DNA of 8,727 nucleotides, taken from an uncultured Erysipelotrichaceae bacterium (GTDB lineage Bacteria > Bacillota_I > Bacilli_A > RF39 > UBA660). The notes under the pieces were generated by a model, which was given only the letters and a program-made list of their open reading frames with translations, did not search any database and was not told the origin of the DNA. Location: positions 1 through 8,727 of the forward strand of contig CADBSI010000095.1 in assembly GCA_902797275.1 (NCBI GenBank), written 5' to 3'. Both the position numbers and the translations under genes were made by a program. Positions 1-5,447 of this stretch are shown here, piece by piece (the first letter of the stretch is position 1; each line of letters starts with the position of its first letter).

Positions 1-11
1 ATTCTTGTCAT
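1..11 (-). CDS. 5' end of a leftward gene (partial, first codons only)
   Basis: An ATG reading leftward (complement of 9-11) opens a frame of which only Met-Thr-Arg is inside the window. A strong Shine-Dalgarno, GGAGGAAGA (complement of 14-22), lies about six bases upstream of it. A TATAAT box and an inverted repeat follow further upstream, as expected for a gene start. The product cannot be guessed from three codons. Confidence 0.55.
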
Positions 12-28
12 ATTCTTCCTCCAATTTT

Positions 29-57
29 ATTATAACAAAAAAATGTAGACCGTTTTT
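29..57 (-). promoter_or_regulatory. Probable promoter of the partial leftward gene
   Basis: On the minus strand a perfect TATAAT lies at 34-29, seven bases upstream of the GGAGG of the partial gene. The -35 position, 17 bases further upstream (57-52), reads AAAAAC, a poor match to TTGACA. Initiation may therefore need an activator or rest on the good -10. The -35 region lies between the two arms of the inverted repeat at 41-71, which suggests regulation. Confidence 0.4.
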
Positions 58-71
58 TTGTGTCTACATTT
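41..71. repeat. 10-bp perfect inverted repeat, operator-like
   Basis: AAATGTAGAC (41-50) is perfectly mirrored by GTCTACATTT (62-71) across an 11-base spacer. The arm centres are 21 bp apart, about two helical turns, which suits a dimeric regulator on one face of the DNA. The spacer covers the expected -35 region of the leftward promoter. It could also be a transcribed hairpin: on the minus strand the second arm runs into a T-tract, so a terminator cannot be excluded. Confidence 0.45.
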
Positions 72-118
72 ATCTTACAAGTTCAATTTTATTTTTCTTA
101 GTTTTCTTGTGTAATGAA

Positions 119-141
119 AACCCCCAGATAGTCTGGGGGTT
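119..141. repeat. Left-end hairpin of the IS200-type element
   Basis: AACCCCCAGA pairs perfectly with TCTGGGGGTT across a three-base TAG loop, giving a 10-bp stem in an AT-rich setting. In this family the transposase binds such subterminal hairpins as single-stranded DNA. In RNA the same fold could block incoming readthrough transcripts. Confidence 0.85.
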
Positions 142-192
142 CAGTTTAGCTTTAGCGATGAGTATTTAAAATAATTATTGAAAAAAAATAAA

Positions 193-244
193 CCTCCTTA
201 TATACTATATATTGCAAATTGCCAAATGCAAAATAGTAAGGAGG
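193..244 (+). promoter_or_regulatory. tnpA leader hairpin that hides the Shine-Dalgarno
   Basis: CCTCCTTA (193-200) is the exact complement of TAAGGAGG (237-244), which contains the only strong Shine-Dalgarno of tnpA. Further pairing between CTATATATTGCA (205-216) and TGCAAAATAG (227-236) makes a long imperfect stem. In the folded leader the RBS is double-stranded, so translation should be low. Leader occlusion of the tnpA RBS is known for Salmonella IS200; its operation here is inferred from the pairing. I see no convincing tnpA promoter; TAAAAT at 167-172 is the best weak -10. Confidence 0.75.
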
Positions 245-254
245 TAGATGTCCA

Positions 255-710
255 ATGGACATGAATAGTTTATCACATACAACGTGGAATTGCAAATATC
301 ATATAGTATTTGCCCCAAAATATCGTAGGAAAGAATTCTATGGTACAAATAGATTAGAGATAGGGAAAATAATAAGAGAATTATGTAAGTGGAAAGAAGT
401 AAATATAATAACAGCAGAGGTATGTCCAGATCATGTACATATGTTTGTAGAAATACCTCCAAAATTATCTGTTTCGTCTTTCATGGGATTTTTAAAAGGA
501 AAAAGTAGTATTATGATCTATGAAAGATGGGGAAATATGAAATTTAAATATAGAAACAGACAATTTTGGTGCAGAGGCTACTATGTTGATACAGTAGGAA
601 AAAATGCAATTGCAATAAAAAAATATATAGAAAATCAATTATATGAAGATAGAATGGCAGAACAATTAACATTAGATAAAATTGACCCGTTCACGGGAAG
701 CAAGAAATAA
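255..710 (+). CDS. tnpA: IS200/IS605-family Y1 HUH transposase TnpA
   Basis: This is a 151-residue single-strand DNA transposase that cuts and rejoins the element ends through a covalent phosphotyrosine link. The HUH metal-binding motif is His60-Val-His62 within DHVHMFVEIPP. The catalytic tyrosine is most likely Tyr124 in the YIENQ motif, with Gln128 four residues on, as in the family. The N-terminal WNCKYHIVFAPKYRR and the GYYVDTVG stretch are also typical. The length is normal and the frame intact, so the gene looks functional. The ATG at 255 lies about 10 bases after TAAGGAGG; a second in-frame ATG at 261 is possible but further away. Translation is probably limited by the leader hairpin at 193-244. 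No tnpB or guide-RNA gene accompanies it. Confidence 0.93.
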   Translation: MDMNSLSHTTWNCKYHIVFAPKYRRKEFYGTNRLEIGKIIRELCKWKEVNIITAEVCPDHVHMFVEIPPKLSVSSFMGFLKGKSSIMIYERWGNMKFKYRNRQFWCRGYYVDTVGKNAIAIKKYIENQLYEDRMAEQLTLDKIDPFTGSKK

Positions 711-781
711 TATGCAAATGGCAATTTGTATAGCGCTTTTAAGCGAGGCCATAACAAGGAGCCTTATAGGCGTTAGAGAAA
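711..781 (+). other. IS 3' region with a segment complementary to the tnpA leader
   Basis: This non-coding stretch between the tnpA stop and the right hairpin is GC-richer than its surroundings. TGGCAATTTG (719-728) is the exact complement of CAAATTGCCA (215-224), the loop side of the tnpA leader hairpin, making a subterminal inverted repeat. A short CGCTT/AAGCG pair (733-743) and AAGG/CCTT (757-766) suggest local folding. It may act in transposase or transcript folding; I see no gene here. Confidence 0.45.
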
Positions 782-804
782 ATCCACCAGCTATGCTGGT
801 GGAT
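782..804. repeat. Right-end hairpin of the IS200-type element
   Basis: ATCCACCAGC pairs perfectly with GCTGGTGGAT around a TAT loop. It matches the left hairpin in stem and loop length (10 bp, 3 nt), as expected for the second transposase-binding hairpin. It is followed by T-rich sequence on the plus strand, so it may also end tnpA transcription. Read leftward it lies just after the kinase stop and could stabilise that transcript's 3' end. Confidence 0.85.
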
Positions 805-813
805 ATTTATTTT

Positions 814-1947
814 TTATTTATTTTTTAACTCATCAACAGTTTTAAAAATAAATTCATTTATATTATCAAGTTTATTTTCAATATCTTCTAATAATATATA
901 TTGGTTTTTAAATCTATCTCTGTTGTGTTCTTTATATCTAATTTTAAAATAAGTATCACCATTTATATAATCAGTTAAAAAACGAATAGTTTGTTCATAA
1001 GTTATAATTTTTATAGATAATCCCATGTAGTTAATTTCATCATTAGTTAAAATATCATATGTTTCTTCTAAAAAACCTTTAAGGTATTCTTTAATTAAAT
1101 CTTCATTAAAGAAGATCTTGTCTTTATCTTTTTCGTCTTCTAAAGCATTTGAACAAGCTGATCTAATTCCATCACCTATATCAAATAAAATAGATCCAGG
1201 CATAACCGTATCTAAATCTATTATAGCAATGCCTTCATTTGTTTCTTTGTCCATTAAAATATTATTTAATTTAGTATCATTATGGGTAGGTCTAATTGGA
1301 ATACTCTTACCTAAATTATTCATAATTACACTACATTCTTTAAGTTTAGAAATTAACATAACTATTTCTTTTTCACATTTAAAAGCTCTTTTAGTTATAT
1401 TATTTTCAATACTTTCAAGTAAATCATTAAATCTTTTAGGAGTATTATGAAAATCTTTTATAGTTTCATCTAATAAATTAATAGGAAAATCACTCAATAA
1501 TTTTTGAAAGAATCCAAAGCTTTTTCCAACTTGATAAGCAAGAATTTTAGCATCTTTGCTATCATTAAACGAATCATAACTTATGCAATTTTCAATAAAA
1601 TTATAAGCACGATAATATTCTTTTTCACCATCTTCATTTGTATAAGTGTATAAATTTTCATTATCTTTTGTTTTTATTATAGTTAAAGTTTTATGAGTTG
1701 TATCTTTCATTTTTTTAAGTTTATTTGTAATATGATTAGTAATAAGTTCTATGTTTTTCATAACTAAATATGGATTTTTAAAAACATTAGAATTTATTTT
1801 TTGAAGTAAGTATTTATTACTTTTATTTTTATCTTTATAAATAAGAATATAAGTTTTATTAATATTACCTTGATTATTTTCAGTTATAGTATCTAGACTT
1901 CCTTTAAAGTCAAAATTGTTTGCAATTTCAATTATTTTTTCATTCAT
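814..1947 (-). CDS. NahK-like sugar 1-kinase (phosphotransferase/APH fold)
   Basis: This 377-residue kinase resembles N-acetylhexosamine 1-kinases (NahK/LnpB type), which phosphorylate GlcNAc or GalNAc at C1 during salvage of host glycans. A Lys in YLLQKIN (about residue 50) would contact ATP. HNDTKLNNIL (222-231) carries the catalytic Asp224, AIIDLDTVMPG (241-251) the metal-binding aspartates, and FDIGDGIR (255-262) the family signature. FLTDYINGDTYFKIRYKEHN near the C-terminus also fits, and the length is normal. I chose ATG 1947 because GGTGAT lies five bases upstream and the protein then begins MNEKIIEIANNF. A TTG at 1977 would add ten residues that come only from the 46-bp duplication. 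The stop lies about ten bases from the IS hairpin. The exact sugar is uncertain. Confidence 0.75.
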   Translation of the reverse strand: MNEKIIEIANNFDFKGSLDTITENNQGNINKTYILIYKDKNKSNKYLLQKINSNVFKNPYLVMKNIELITNHITNKLKKMKDTTHKTLTIIKTKDNENLYTYTNEDGEKEYYRAYNFIENCISYDSFNDSKDAKILAYQVGKSFGFFQKLLSDFPINLLDETIKDFHNTPKRFNDLLESIENNITKRAFKCEKEIVMLISKLKECSVIMNNLGKSIPIRPTHNDTKLNNILMDKETNEGIAIIDLDTVMPGSILFDIGDGIRSACSNALEDEKDKDKIFFNEDLIKEYLKGFLEETYDILTNDEINYMGLSIKIITYEQTIRFLTDYINGDTYFKIRYKEHNRDRFKNQYILLEDIENKLDNINEFIFKTVDELKNK

Positions 1948-2006
1948 TTTTATCACCAATATTGTTTGCAATTTCAATTATTTTTTCATTCATTTTTATC
2001 ACCAAT
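1915..2006. repeat. Perfect 46-bp tandem duplication over the kinase start
   Basis: Positions 1915-1960 and 1961-2006 are identical over all 46 bases. Each copy holds, read leftward, the GGTGAT ribosome site, the ATG and the first ten codons of the kinase. Because 46 is not a multiple of three, the upstream copy is out of frame with the gene. The identity implies a recent event, for example replication slippage. Confidence 0.95.
1940..1993 (-). other. 17-codon upstream frame made by the duplication
   Basis: Translation from the duplicated ATG at 1993, which has its own GGTGAT site, gives MNEKIIEIANNIGDKNE and then TGA at 1942-1940. That stop lies three bases past the true kinase ATG (1947-1945), so a terminating ribosome could restart on the kinase. 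It is probably a by-product of the duplication rather than a selected peptide. The predicted transcript start (about 2003) lies upstream of both copies, so both would be in the mRNA. Confidence 0.4.
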
Positions 2007-2009
2007 AAA

Positions 2010-2039
2010 ATTATATATTAAAAAACAAAAAAAAGTCTA
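2010..2039 (-). promoter_or_regulatory. Promoter of the NahK-like kinase
   Basis: On the minus strand TAGACT (2039-2034) and a perfect TATAAT (2015-2010) are separated by 18 bases. The predicted start near 2003 places the duplicated 46-bp segment inside the transcript. The -35 box overlaps that of the divergent tRNA promoter. Confidence 0.6.
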
Positions 2040-2065
2040 GCCTTTTTACAAATATATGATATAAT
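2038..2065 (+). promoter_or_regulatory. Promoter of tRNA-Leu and the lipoprotein gene
   Basis: A perfect TATAAT at 2060-2065 lies 11 bases upstream of the tRNA 5' end. The -35 is weak: TAGCCT at 2038-2043 with a 16-base spacer. Transcription would begin about five bases before the mature tRNA and could continue into the lipoprotein gene. Confidence 0.55.
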
Positions 2066-2076
2066 TAACATGTATT

Positions 2077-2160
2077 CCTTGTGTGGCGGAACTGGTAGAC
2101 GCGCACGACTCAAAATCGTGTATCTTTGATGTGTGGGTTCGATTCCCACCACAAGGACCA
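2077..2160 (+). tRNA. tRNA-Leu, anticodon CAA
   Basis: A complete class II tRNA with encoded CCA. The acceptor stem is CCTTGTG (2077-2083) with CACAAGG (2150-2156), and A2157 is the discriminator base. The anticodon stem CACGA/TCGTG encloses the loop CTCAAAA, putting CAA at 2111-2113, which reads the leucine codon UUG. The variable region (2121-2132) has a short ATC/GAT stem, and the T arm is GTGGG-TTCGATT-CCCAC. Position 1 is C rather than the more usual G, but it pairs with G72. Confidence 0.95.
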
Positions 2161-2176
2161 TTTTTTTTGGAGATAT

Positions 2177-2827
2177 ATGAAAATATTTTTAATAATATTA
2201 TTTATTTTTTTAACTGGTTGTTCTAAGCAAGAAGTAGTAGATGAAGTAAAAGGCGTGGAAAATAAAATAGAAGCATCTTCATATCAAGATAATAACAAAA
2301 TTAAAATTAGCCTTTATACAACAAATACTAAGCATATAAAACAAACTGAGATTACAAGTAAATTTCTTTCTTTAAAAGATATTGGTACATTTACAGCTAT
2401 TTTATCAAATGAAAATGTAGAAATAGGAAGTTGCAAAACTTTATATAAAAAATATGCATCGAGTTATGAAAATTTTACTAATTATAAAATAGGTTATGAA
2501 ATAATAGTTAATTTAAAAGATAATACTAGTATTAAAGAAACAATTTTAAAACCAAAATATTTTACTGATTATTCTTTTAGTAATTATTTATATATTTGGT
2601 TATATGATGATATTAATACAACAGGATGGCATTCTCATATTGAAGAAAAAGATTATAATAATAATACTGTTATGTCAAGTATTAAATTAATGGCAACCGA
2701 GGATGGTAGTAATAATATAGAAAATATTTTAATAACCGTTTTTACCTATGACAATGATGATTTTGATTTAAATGGTAATTATCGTGGTATTAGTAAATCT
2801 ACTTTAATAATTAAAAAAGGCAATTAA
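2177..2827 (+). CDS. Predicted lipoprotein of unknown function
   Basis: This encodes a 216-residue secreted lipoprotein. The first 15 residues, MKIFLIILFIFLTGC, form a type II signal peptide with the lipobox LTGC, so Cys15 would be lipidated and the protein anchored on the outer face of the membrane. A polar linker to about residue 40 leads into a probably beta-rich domain with many Asn, Tyr and Thr; a central stretch reads YLYIWLYDDINTTGWHSHIEE. I recognise no family. ATG 2177 is chosen because GGAG (2169-2172) lies four bases upstream and the signal peptide starts exactly there; an in-frame ATG at 2126 lies inside the tRNA and is not credible. The gene begins 17 bases after the tRNA with no promoter between them, so the two are probably transcribed together. 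Confidence 0.85.
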   Translation: MKIFLIILFIFLTGCSKQEVVDEVKGVENKIEASSYQDNNKIKISLYTTNTKHIKQTEITSKFLSLKDIGTFTAILSNENVEIGSCKTLYKKYASSYENFTNYKIGYEIIVNLKDNTSIKETILKPKYFTDYSFSNYLYIWLYDDINTTGWHSHIEEKDYNNNTVMSSIKLMATEDGSNNIENILITVFTYDNDDFDLNGNYRGISKSTLIIKKGN

Positions 2828-2832
2828 TATTG

Positions 2833-2849
2833 TTTTTTTTTTTTTTTTT
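2833..2849 (+). repeat. Run of 17 T
   Basis: An unbroken homopolymer of 17 T begins six bases after the lipoprotein stop. It is prone to length change by slippage. No GC stem precedes it, so it is not an ordinary terminator by itself. Confidence 0.9.
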
Positions 2850-2853
2850 GCAT

Positions 2854-2891
2854 AAAAAAAGCAATTAGAAAATCTAATTACTTATTTTTTT
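2854..2891. terminator. Bidirectional terminator between the lipoprotein gene and rpsD
   Basis: AATTAGA (2863-2869) pairs with TCTAATT (2873-2879) around an AAA loop. Read leftward, the stem is followed by GC and seven T (complement of 2854-2860), a good rpsD terminator. Read rightward, a run of seven T (2885-2891) follows after five bases, so it may also stop the lipoprotein transcript. The plus-strand T run overlaps the rpsD stop codon. Confidence 0.65.
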
Positions 2892-3492
2892 ATCTATTGT
2901 AGAATTCAACTATTAATGATTCATCAATATCACTTGATAATTCATTACGTTCAGGTAATCTTACAAATTTAGCTGTATTATTATTAGCATCAAAGTCTAA
3001 ATATTCAACTCTCTTAGTTTTATTTTCAAGAGCTTCTTTAACACATTTTAATTCTTTTGAATTTTCTTTTAAAGCTATAACTTGTCCAACTTTAACACGA
3101 TATGATGGAATATCAACTTTCATACCATCAACAGTTATATGACCATGGTTAACTAATTGTCTAGCACCACGTCTTGTGTTAGCAAATCCCATACGATAAA
3201 CTAAATTATCTAATCTACTTTCAAGAAGTTTTAAGAAATTTTCACCATGAATACCTGCAAGTTTTCCAGCTTCAACGAAAGTTTTATGGAATTGTCTTTC
3301 GTTAAGTCCGTACATGAATTTAACTTTTTGTTTTTCTTTTAATTGTTCACCATAGTTAGATAGTTTTCCTTGTTTTTTAGCACCATGCATACCAGGTTTG
3401 TATGGACGTCTTGCTAAATCTTTTCCATTTTCTAGGGTAGAAAAACCAACACTTCTACTTTTCTTAAAACTTGGTCCTGTGTATCTTGACAT
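2890..3492 (-). CDS. rpsD: Small-subunit ribosomal protein uS4 (RpsD)
   Basis: This 200-residue protein is a primary 16S rRNA-binding protein that helps nucleate assembly of the 30S subunit. In Bacillus subtilis it represses its own mRNA. It begins MSRYTGPSFKKSRSVGF and carries YGLNERQF and the S4 RNA-binding domain ESRLDNLVYRMGFANTRRGARQLVNHGHITVDG around residues 90-122. The N-terminus lacks the cysteines of zinc-binding S4, so this is the zinc-independent form. ATG 3492 is the start, with GAAGGAGG (complement of 3498-3505) five bases away; the TTG at 3507 overlaps the RBS and is rejected. It is monocistronic here, which is common in Bacilli, and length and conserved motifs are normal. Confidence 0.97.
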   Translation of the reverse strand: MSRYTGPSFKKSRSVGFSTLENGKDLARRPYKPGMHGAKKQGKLSNYGEQLKEKQKVKFMYGLNERQFHKTFVEAGKLAGIHGENFLKLLESRLDNLVYRMGFANTRRGARQLVNHGHITVDGMKVDIPSYRVKVGQVIALKENSKELKCVKEALENKTKRVEYLDFDANNNTAKFVRLPERNELSSDIDESLIVEFYNR

Positions 3493-3644
3493 ATTTTCCT
3501 CCTTCAATATTATTCATAAACATTGATATTTATTTCCTTTCTAGGGAGTTCTTTTTAATATTTTCACGACAATAACCATAGCTACTCATAATCCTAAAAA
3601 ACACATTAAAAAAGATAATAAACTGGGTTATCAATTGAATATGT
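3493..3644 (-). promoter_or_regulatory. Long rpsD leader, candidate S4 autoregulatory RNA
   Basis: The predicted transcript start leaves about 150 untranslated bases. TTTTTAGG (complement of 3593-3600) can pair with CCTAGAAA (complement of 3538-3545), with one U-G pair. This closes a domain that also contains a GAGT/ACTC pairing. A second small stem, CAATGTT/AATATTG (3519-3525 with 3505-3511), abuts the Shine-Dalgarno. Early in the leader GATAA/TTATC (3628-3632 with 3614-3618) is followed by six T, resembling a weak attenuator. Firmicute rpsD mRNAs are known to bind S4; assigning this leader to that mechanism is inference. Confidence 0.5.
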
Positions 3645-3650
3645 ACTCAT

Positions 3651-3679
3651 ATTATATAGAAATATTAGTGCTTTGTCAA
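3651..3679 (-). promoter_or_regulatory. Perfect consensus promoter of rpsD
   Basis: On the minus strand TTGACA (3679-3674) and TATAAT (3656-3651) are separated by exactly 17 bases, a full match to the housekeeping sigma consensus. Initiation is expected near 3644. Confidence 0.88.
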
Positions 3680-3695
3680 TAACTTAAATGTAAAA

Positions 3696-3746
3696 TAAAT
3701 CAGATAAAAAATGTAAACTAAAATTATTATAAATAATACTGATTTA
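3696..3746. repeat. 8-bp inverted repeat touching the VanW-gene -35 box
   Basis: TAAATCAG (3696-3703) is mirrored by CTGATTTA (3739-3746), whose last four bases lie in the -35 box TTTACA (3743-3748). Between them ATTATT-ATA-AATAAT (3723-3737) is a second small palindrome. In such AT-rich DNA this may be chance; if real, it is a looping operator between the divergent rpsD and VanW promoters. Confidence 0.25.
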
Positions 3747-3771
3747 CAAACTTAAACTAATTTGATATTAT
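3743..3771 (+). promoter_or_regulatory. Promoter of the VanW-family gene
   Basis: TTTACA (3743-3748) and TATTAT (3766-3771) each match the consensus at five of six bases and are 17 bases apart. Initiation near 3778 would give a 16-base leader holding the RBS AAGAGG (3783-3788). Confidence 0.65.
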
Positions 3772-3793
3772 TAAATTATAATAAGAGGTTAAT

Positions 3794-5446
3794 ATGAAAA
3801 TAGAATTTGTTTCTAATTTTAAAGAATTAAATTATCTTGAAAAAAGATATTATGTAGAAAAACTGATAAATAGTTATTCTCTCGAATTAATATTTTTAAA
3901 TTTAATAGACGAAGTAGGAGTAATAGAAACCTTTAAAATAATAAATGATTTAAGTAAAACACATTCTTATAAAGCAAAATACAAAATAAAAAAAATAGAA
4001 CTAGCTTCTTTTTTAATAAATATTTTAGTATCTCAAAATAAAAATAAAGAATTAGTAGAATATTTAGATTATTTAGATTTAAAAACTTTAAAAGCAATTG
4101 TTGTCTATGAAACTAAAAATGAAACAGTTTTTTCTAAAACAAAATTATGTAAAAATTTATATAATGAATACCAAATATCTAAATCTAAAAGAGTAATTAA
4201 TTATAATGATTTAATGAATAATACTAAAAAAGTATTAAAAAAAGAATTAGGTCCTAAAACTAAAATAGGAGTTGGTACTACTATATTAATTATAGTTTTA
4301 TCAGTTGCTTATTTATTAGTAGGTTCGTTGTATACAATTATTTTTTATTATAATAATCATGTATACCCAAACACTTATATAGATAATAAATCTATGGATG
4401 GTGAAAGAATAAGTGATATTAATAGTTATTTAAATAGTTTAGAAACAGATTTAACTAAAGAAATTTCTTTTACAAATGTAAATGATACTTTTACTTATTC
4501 TTATAAAGATATAGGTTTATTAGTTAATACTTCTTATTTAAAAGAAGAAATAAATAAATATAAAGAATTAAATGGTTTTTTGAAACTAAAAGAAATATTT
4601 TCTAAAGAAGAAAGGAGACTAACTACTAGTTATTCTTTTGATGAAAAAAAATATCAAGAGTTTTTAAATAAATTGCGTAGTGATTGTGAAACTAAAGAGA
4701 TTAAAGAAAGTTTTAAAGTTGTAAATGGTAATATTAATTATCAAAAAGGTATAAATGGTTTTAAATTAAAAACTGATGATTTAGAAGAAAAAATAATTAC
4801 TAATCTAAAAGATAATTTAGATACACCTATTAATTTAACAGGGGAAGTAGTTGAAGTTAGCAATATTTTATCTAGTATAAATAGTAAAGTTTCTACTTTT
4901 CAAACTACTTATTTAGAAAGTCAGAGAAGAAGTTTAAATATAAGAAGGGCTGTTAGTAAATTAAATGGTACAATTGTTTATCCAAATGAAATATTTTCTT
5001 TTTATAAAGCAGTTGGTCCTTATAATAGTAAAAATGGTTATGTTTTTTATGGAGAATATGTAGGAAGTGGGGTATGTCAAGTATCGACTACTATTTATAA
5101 TAATCAATTACTTCTTAATCTACCAATTGTTTCTAGAGCTAATCATGGAGCAATGGTTCCTTATGTTGATTATGGAATGGATGCAACTGTATATAGTAAT
5201 ACTACTGATTATAAATTTAAAAATAATACTAAATACCCAATTTATATAGAAGCAACAGCAAATAATGGTGTTTTAACTATTTCTTTCTGGTCAAACAAAA
5301 ATATAATAGAAAAAGGATATAGTTATAAACCAAGATCAGTTAAAATTGGTAATCTTGCTTATAAAACTTATTTAGATACATATTATAATGGAGAATTAGT
5401 AAAAAGTACTTATTTAAATTCAAGTTATTATTATAAAGGAAAATAA
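3794..5446 (+). CDS. VanW-family membrane-anchored protein with an extra N-terminal domain
   Basis: This 550-residue envelope protein has one membrane segment at about 158-184 (VGTTILIIVLSVAYLLVGSL). After it comes an extracytoplasmic region (about 190-360) resembling the putative peptidoglycan-binding domains often found before VanW. The VanW domain spans about 367-500, with NGTIVYPNEIFSFYKAVGPY and the hallmark GVCQVSTTIYNN (426-437). VanW proteins occur in some vancomycin-resistance clusters and widely outside them; their biochemical role is unknown, and nothing here indicates resistance. The first ~155 residues are charged, probably helical, and lie before the membrane segment, so they should be cytosolic; I do not recognise this part. 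The C-terminal ~50 residues may be a small G5-like extension, which is uncertain. The RBS is AAGAGG, five bases from the ATG. It heads a cluster with the 65-residue gene starting at 5448. Confidence 0.85.
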   Translation: MKIEFVSNFKELNYLEKRYYVEKLINSYSLELIFLNLIDEVGVIETFKIINDLSKTHSYKAKYKIKKIELASFLINILVSQNKNKELVEYLDYLDLKTLKAIVVYETKNETVFSKTKLCKNLYNEYQISKSKRVINYNDLMNNTKKVLKKELGPKTKIGVGTTILIIVLSVAYLLVGSLYTIIFYYNNHVYPNTYIDNKSMDGERISDINSYLNSLETDLTKEISFTNVNDTFTYSYKDIGLLVNTSYLKEEINKYKELNGFLKLKEIFSKEERRLTTSYSFDEKKYQEFLNKLRSDCETKEIKESFKVVNGNINYQKGINGFKLKTDDLEEKIITNLKDNLDTPINLTGEVVEVSNILSSINSKVSTFQTTYLESQRRSLNIRRAVSKLNGTIVYPNEIFSFYKAVGPYNSKNGYVFYGEYVGSGVCQVSTTIYNNQLLLNLPIVSRANHGAMVPYVDYGMDATVYSNTTDYKFKNNTKYPIYIEATANNGVLTISFWSNKNIIEKGYSYKPRSVKIGNLAYKTYLDTYYNGELVKSTYLNSSYYYKGK

Positions 5447-5447
5447 A

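Larger units (their letters stand above)
107..811 (+). mobile_element. IS200-type insertion sequence (IS200/IS605 family, tnpA only)
   Basis: This is a complete-looking IS200-type element of about 700 bp. It has a terminal hairpin at each end (119-141 and 782-804), one intact Y1 transposase gene and no tnpB. Members of the family move as single-stranded DNA. They lack classical terminal inverted repeats and make no target duplication, so the exact tips cannot be fixed from one copy. I place them within about 107-118 on the left and 805-815 on the right. A GAAA stretch sits at the 5' foot of both hairpins (116-119 and 778-781), where this family keeps the guide sequences that pair with the cleavage sites. 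The element sits between two leftward genes with tnpA pointing right. Confidence 0.85.

Noticed and set aside
205..462. Leftward 85-codon hydrophobic frame
   Set aside because: It lies antisense to tnpA and its leader, has no RBS, and its Leu/Ile-rich translation is what complementary AT-rich coding DNA gives.
107..811. A TnpB/omega-RNA (Cas12-like) system in the IS
   Set aside because: Only tnpA is present; there is no tnpB frame or remnant between the ends, so no guide-RNA nuclease can be claimed.
1118..1450. Rightward 110-codon frame
   Set aside because: It is antisense inside the NahK-like kinase gene, which has clear family motifs; no ribosome site was seen.
1948..1977. Ten-codon N-terminal extension of the kinase from TTG 1977
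   Set aside because: The extension exists only because of the 46-bp duplication, and the ATG at 1947 has its own GGTGAT site and family-like N-terminus.
2126..2176. Seventeen-codon N-terminal extension of the lipoprotein
   Set aside because: It would be translated from inside tRNA-Leu and would bury the signal peptide; GGAG precedes the ATG at 2177.
5067..5249. 60-codon frame inside the VanW gene
   Set aside because: It is out of frame with the conserved VanW core (GVCQVSTT), which fixes the real reading frame.
3794..5446. Vancomycin resistance
   Set aside because: VanW domains are widespread outside resistance clusters, and no vanA/B-type ligase, vanH, vanX or vanRS genes are present.
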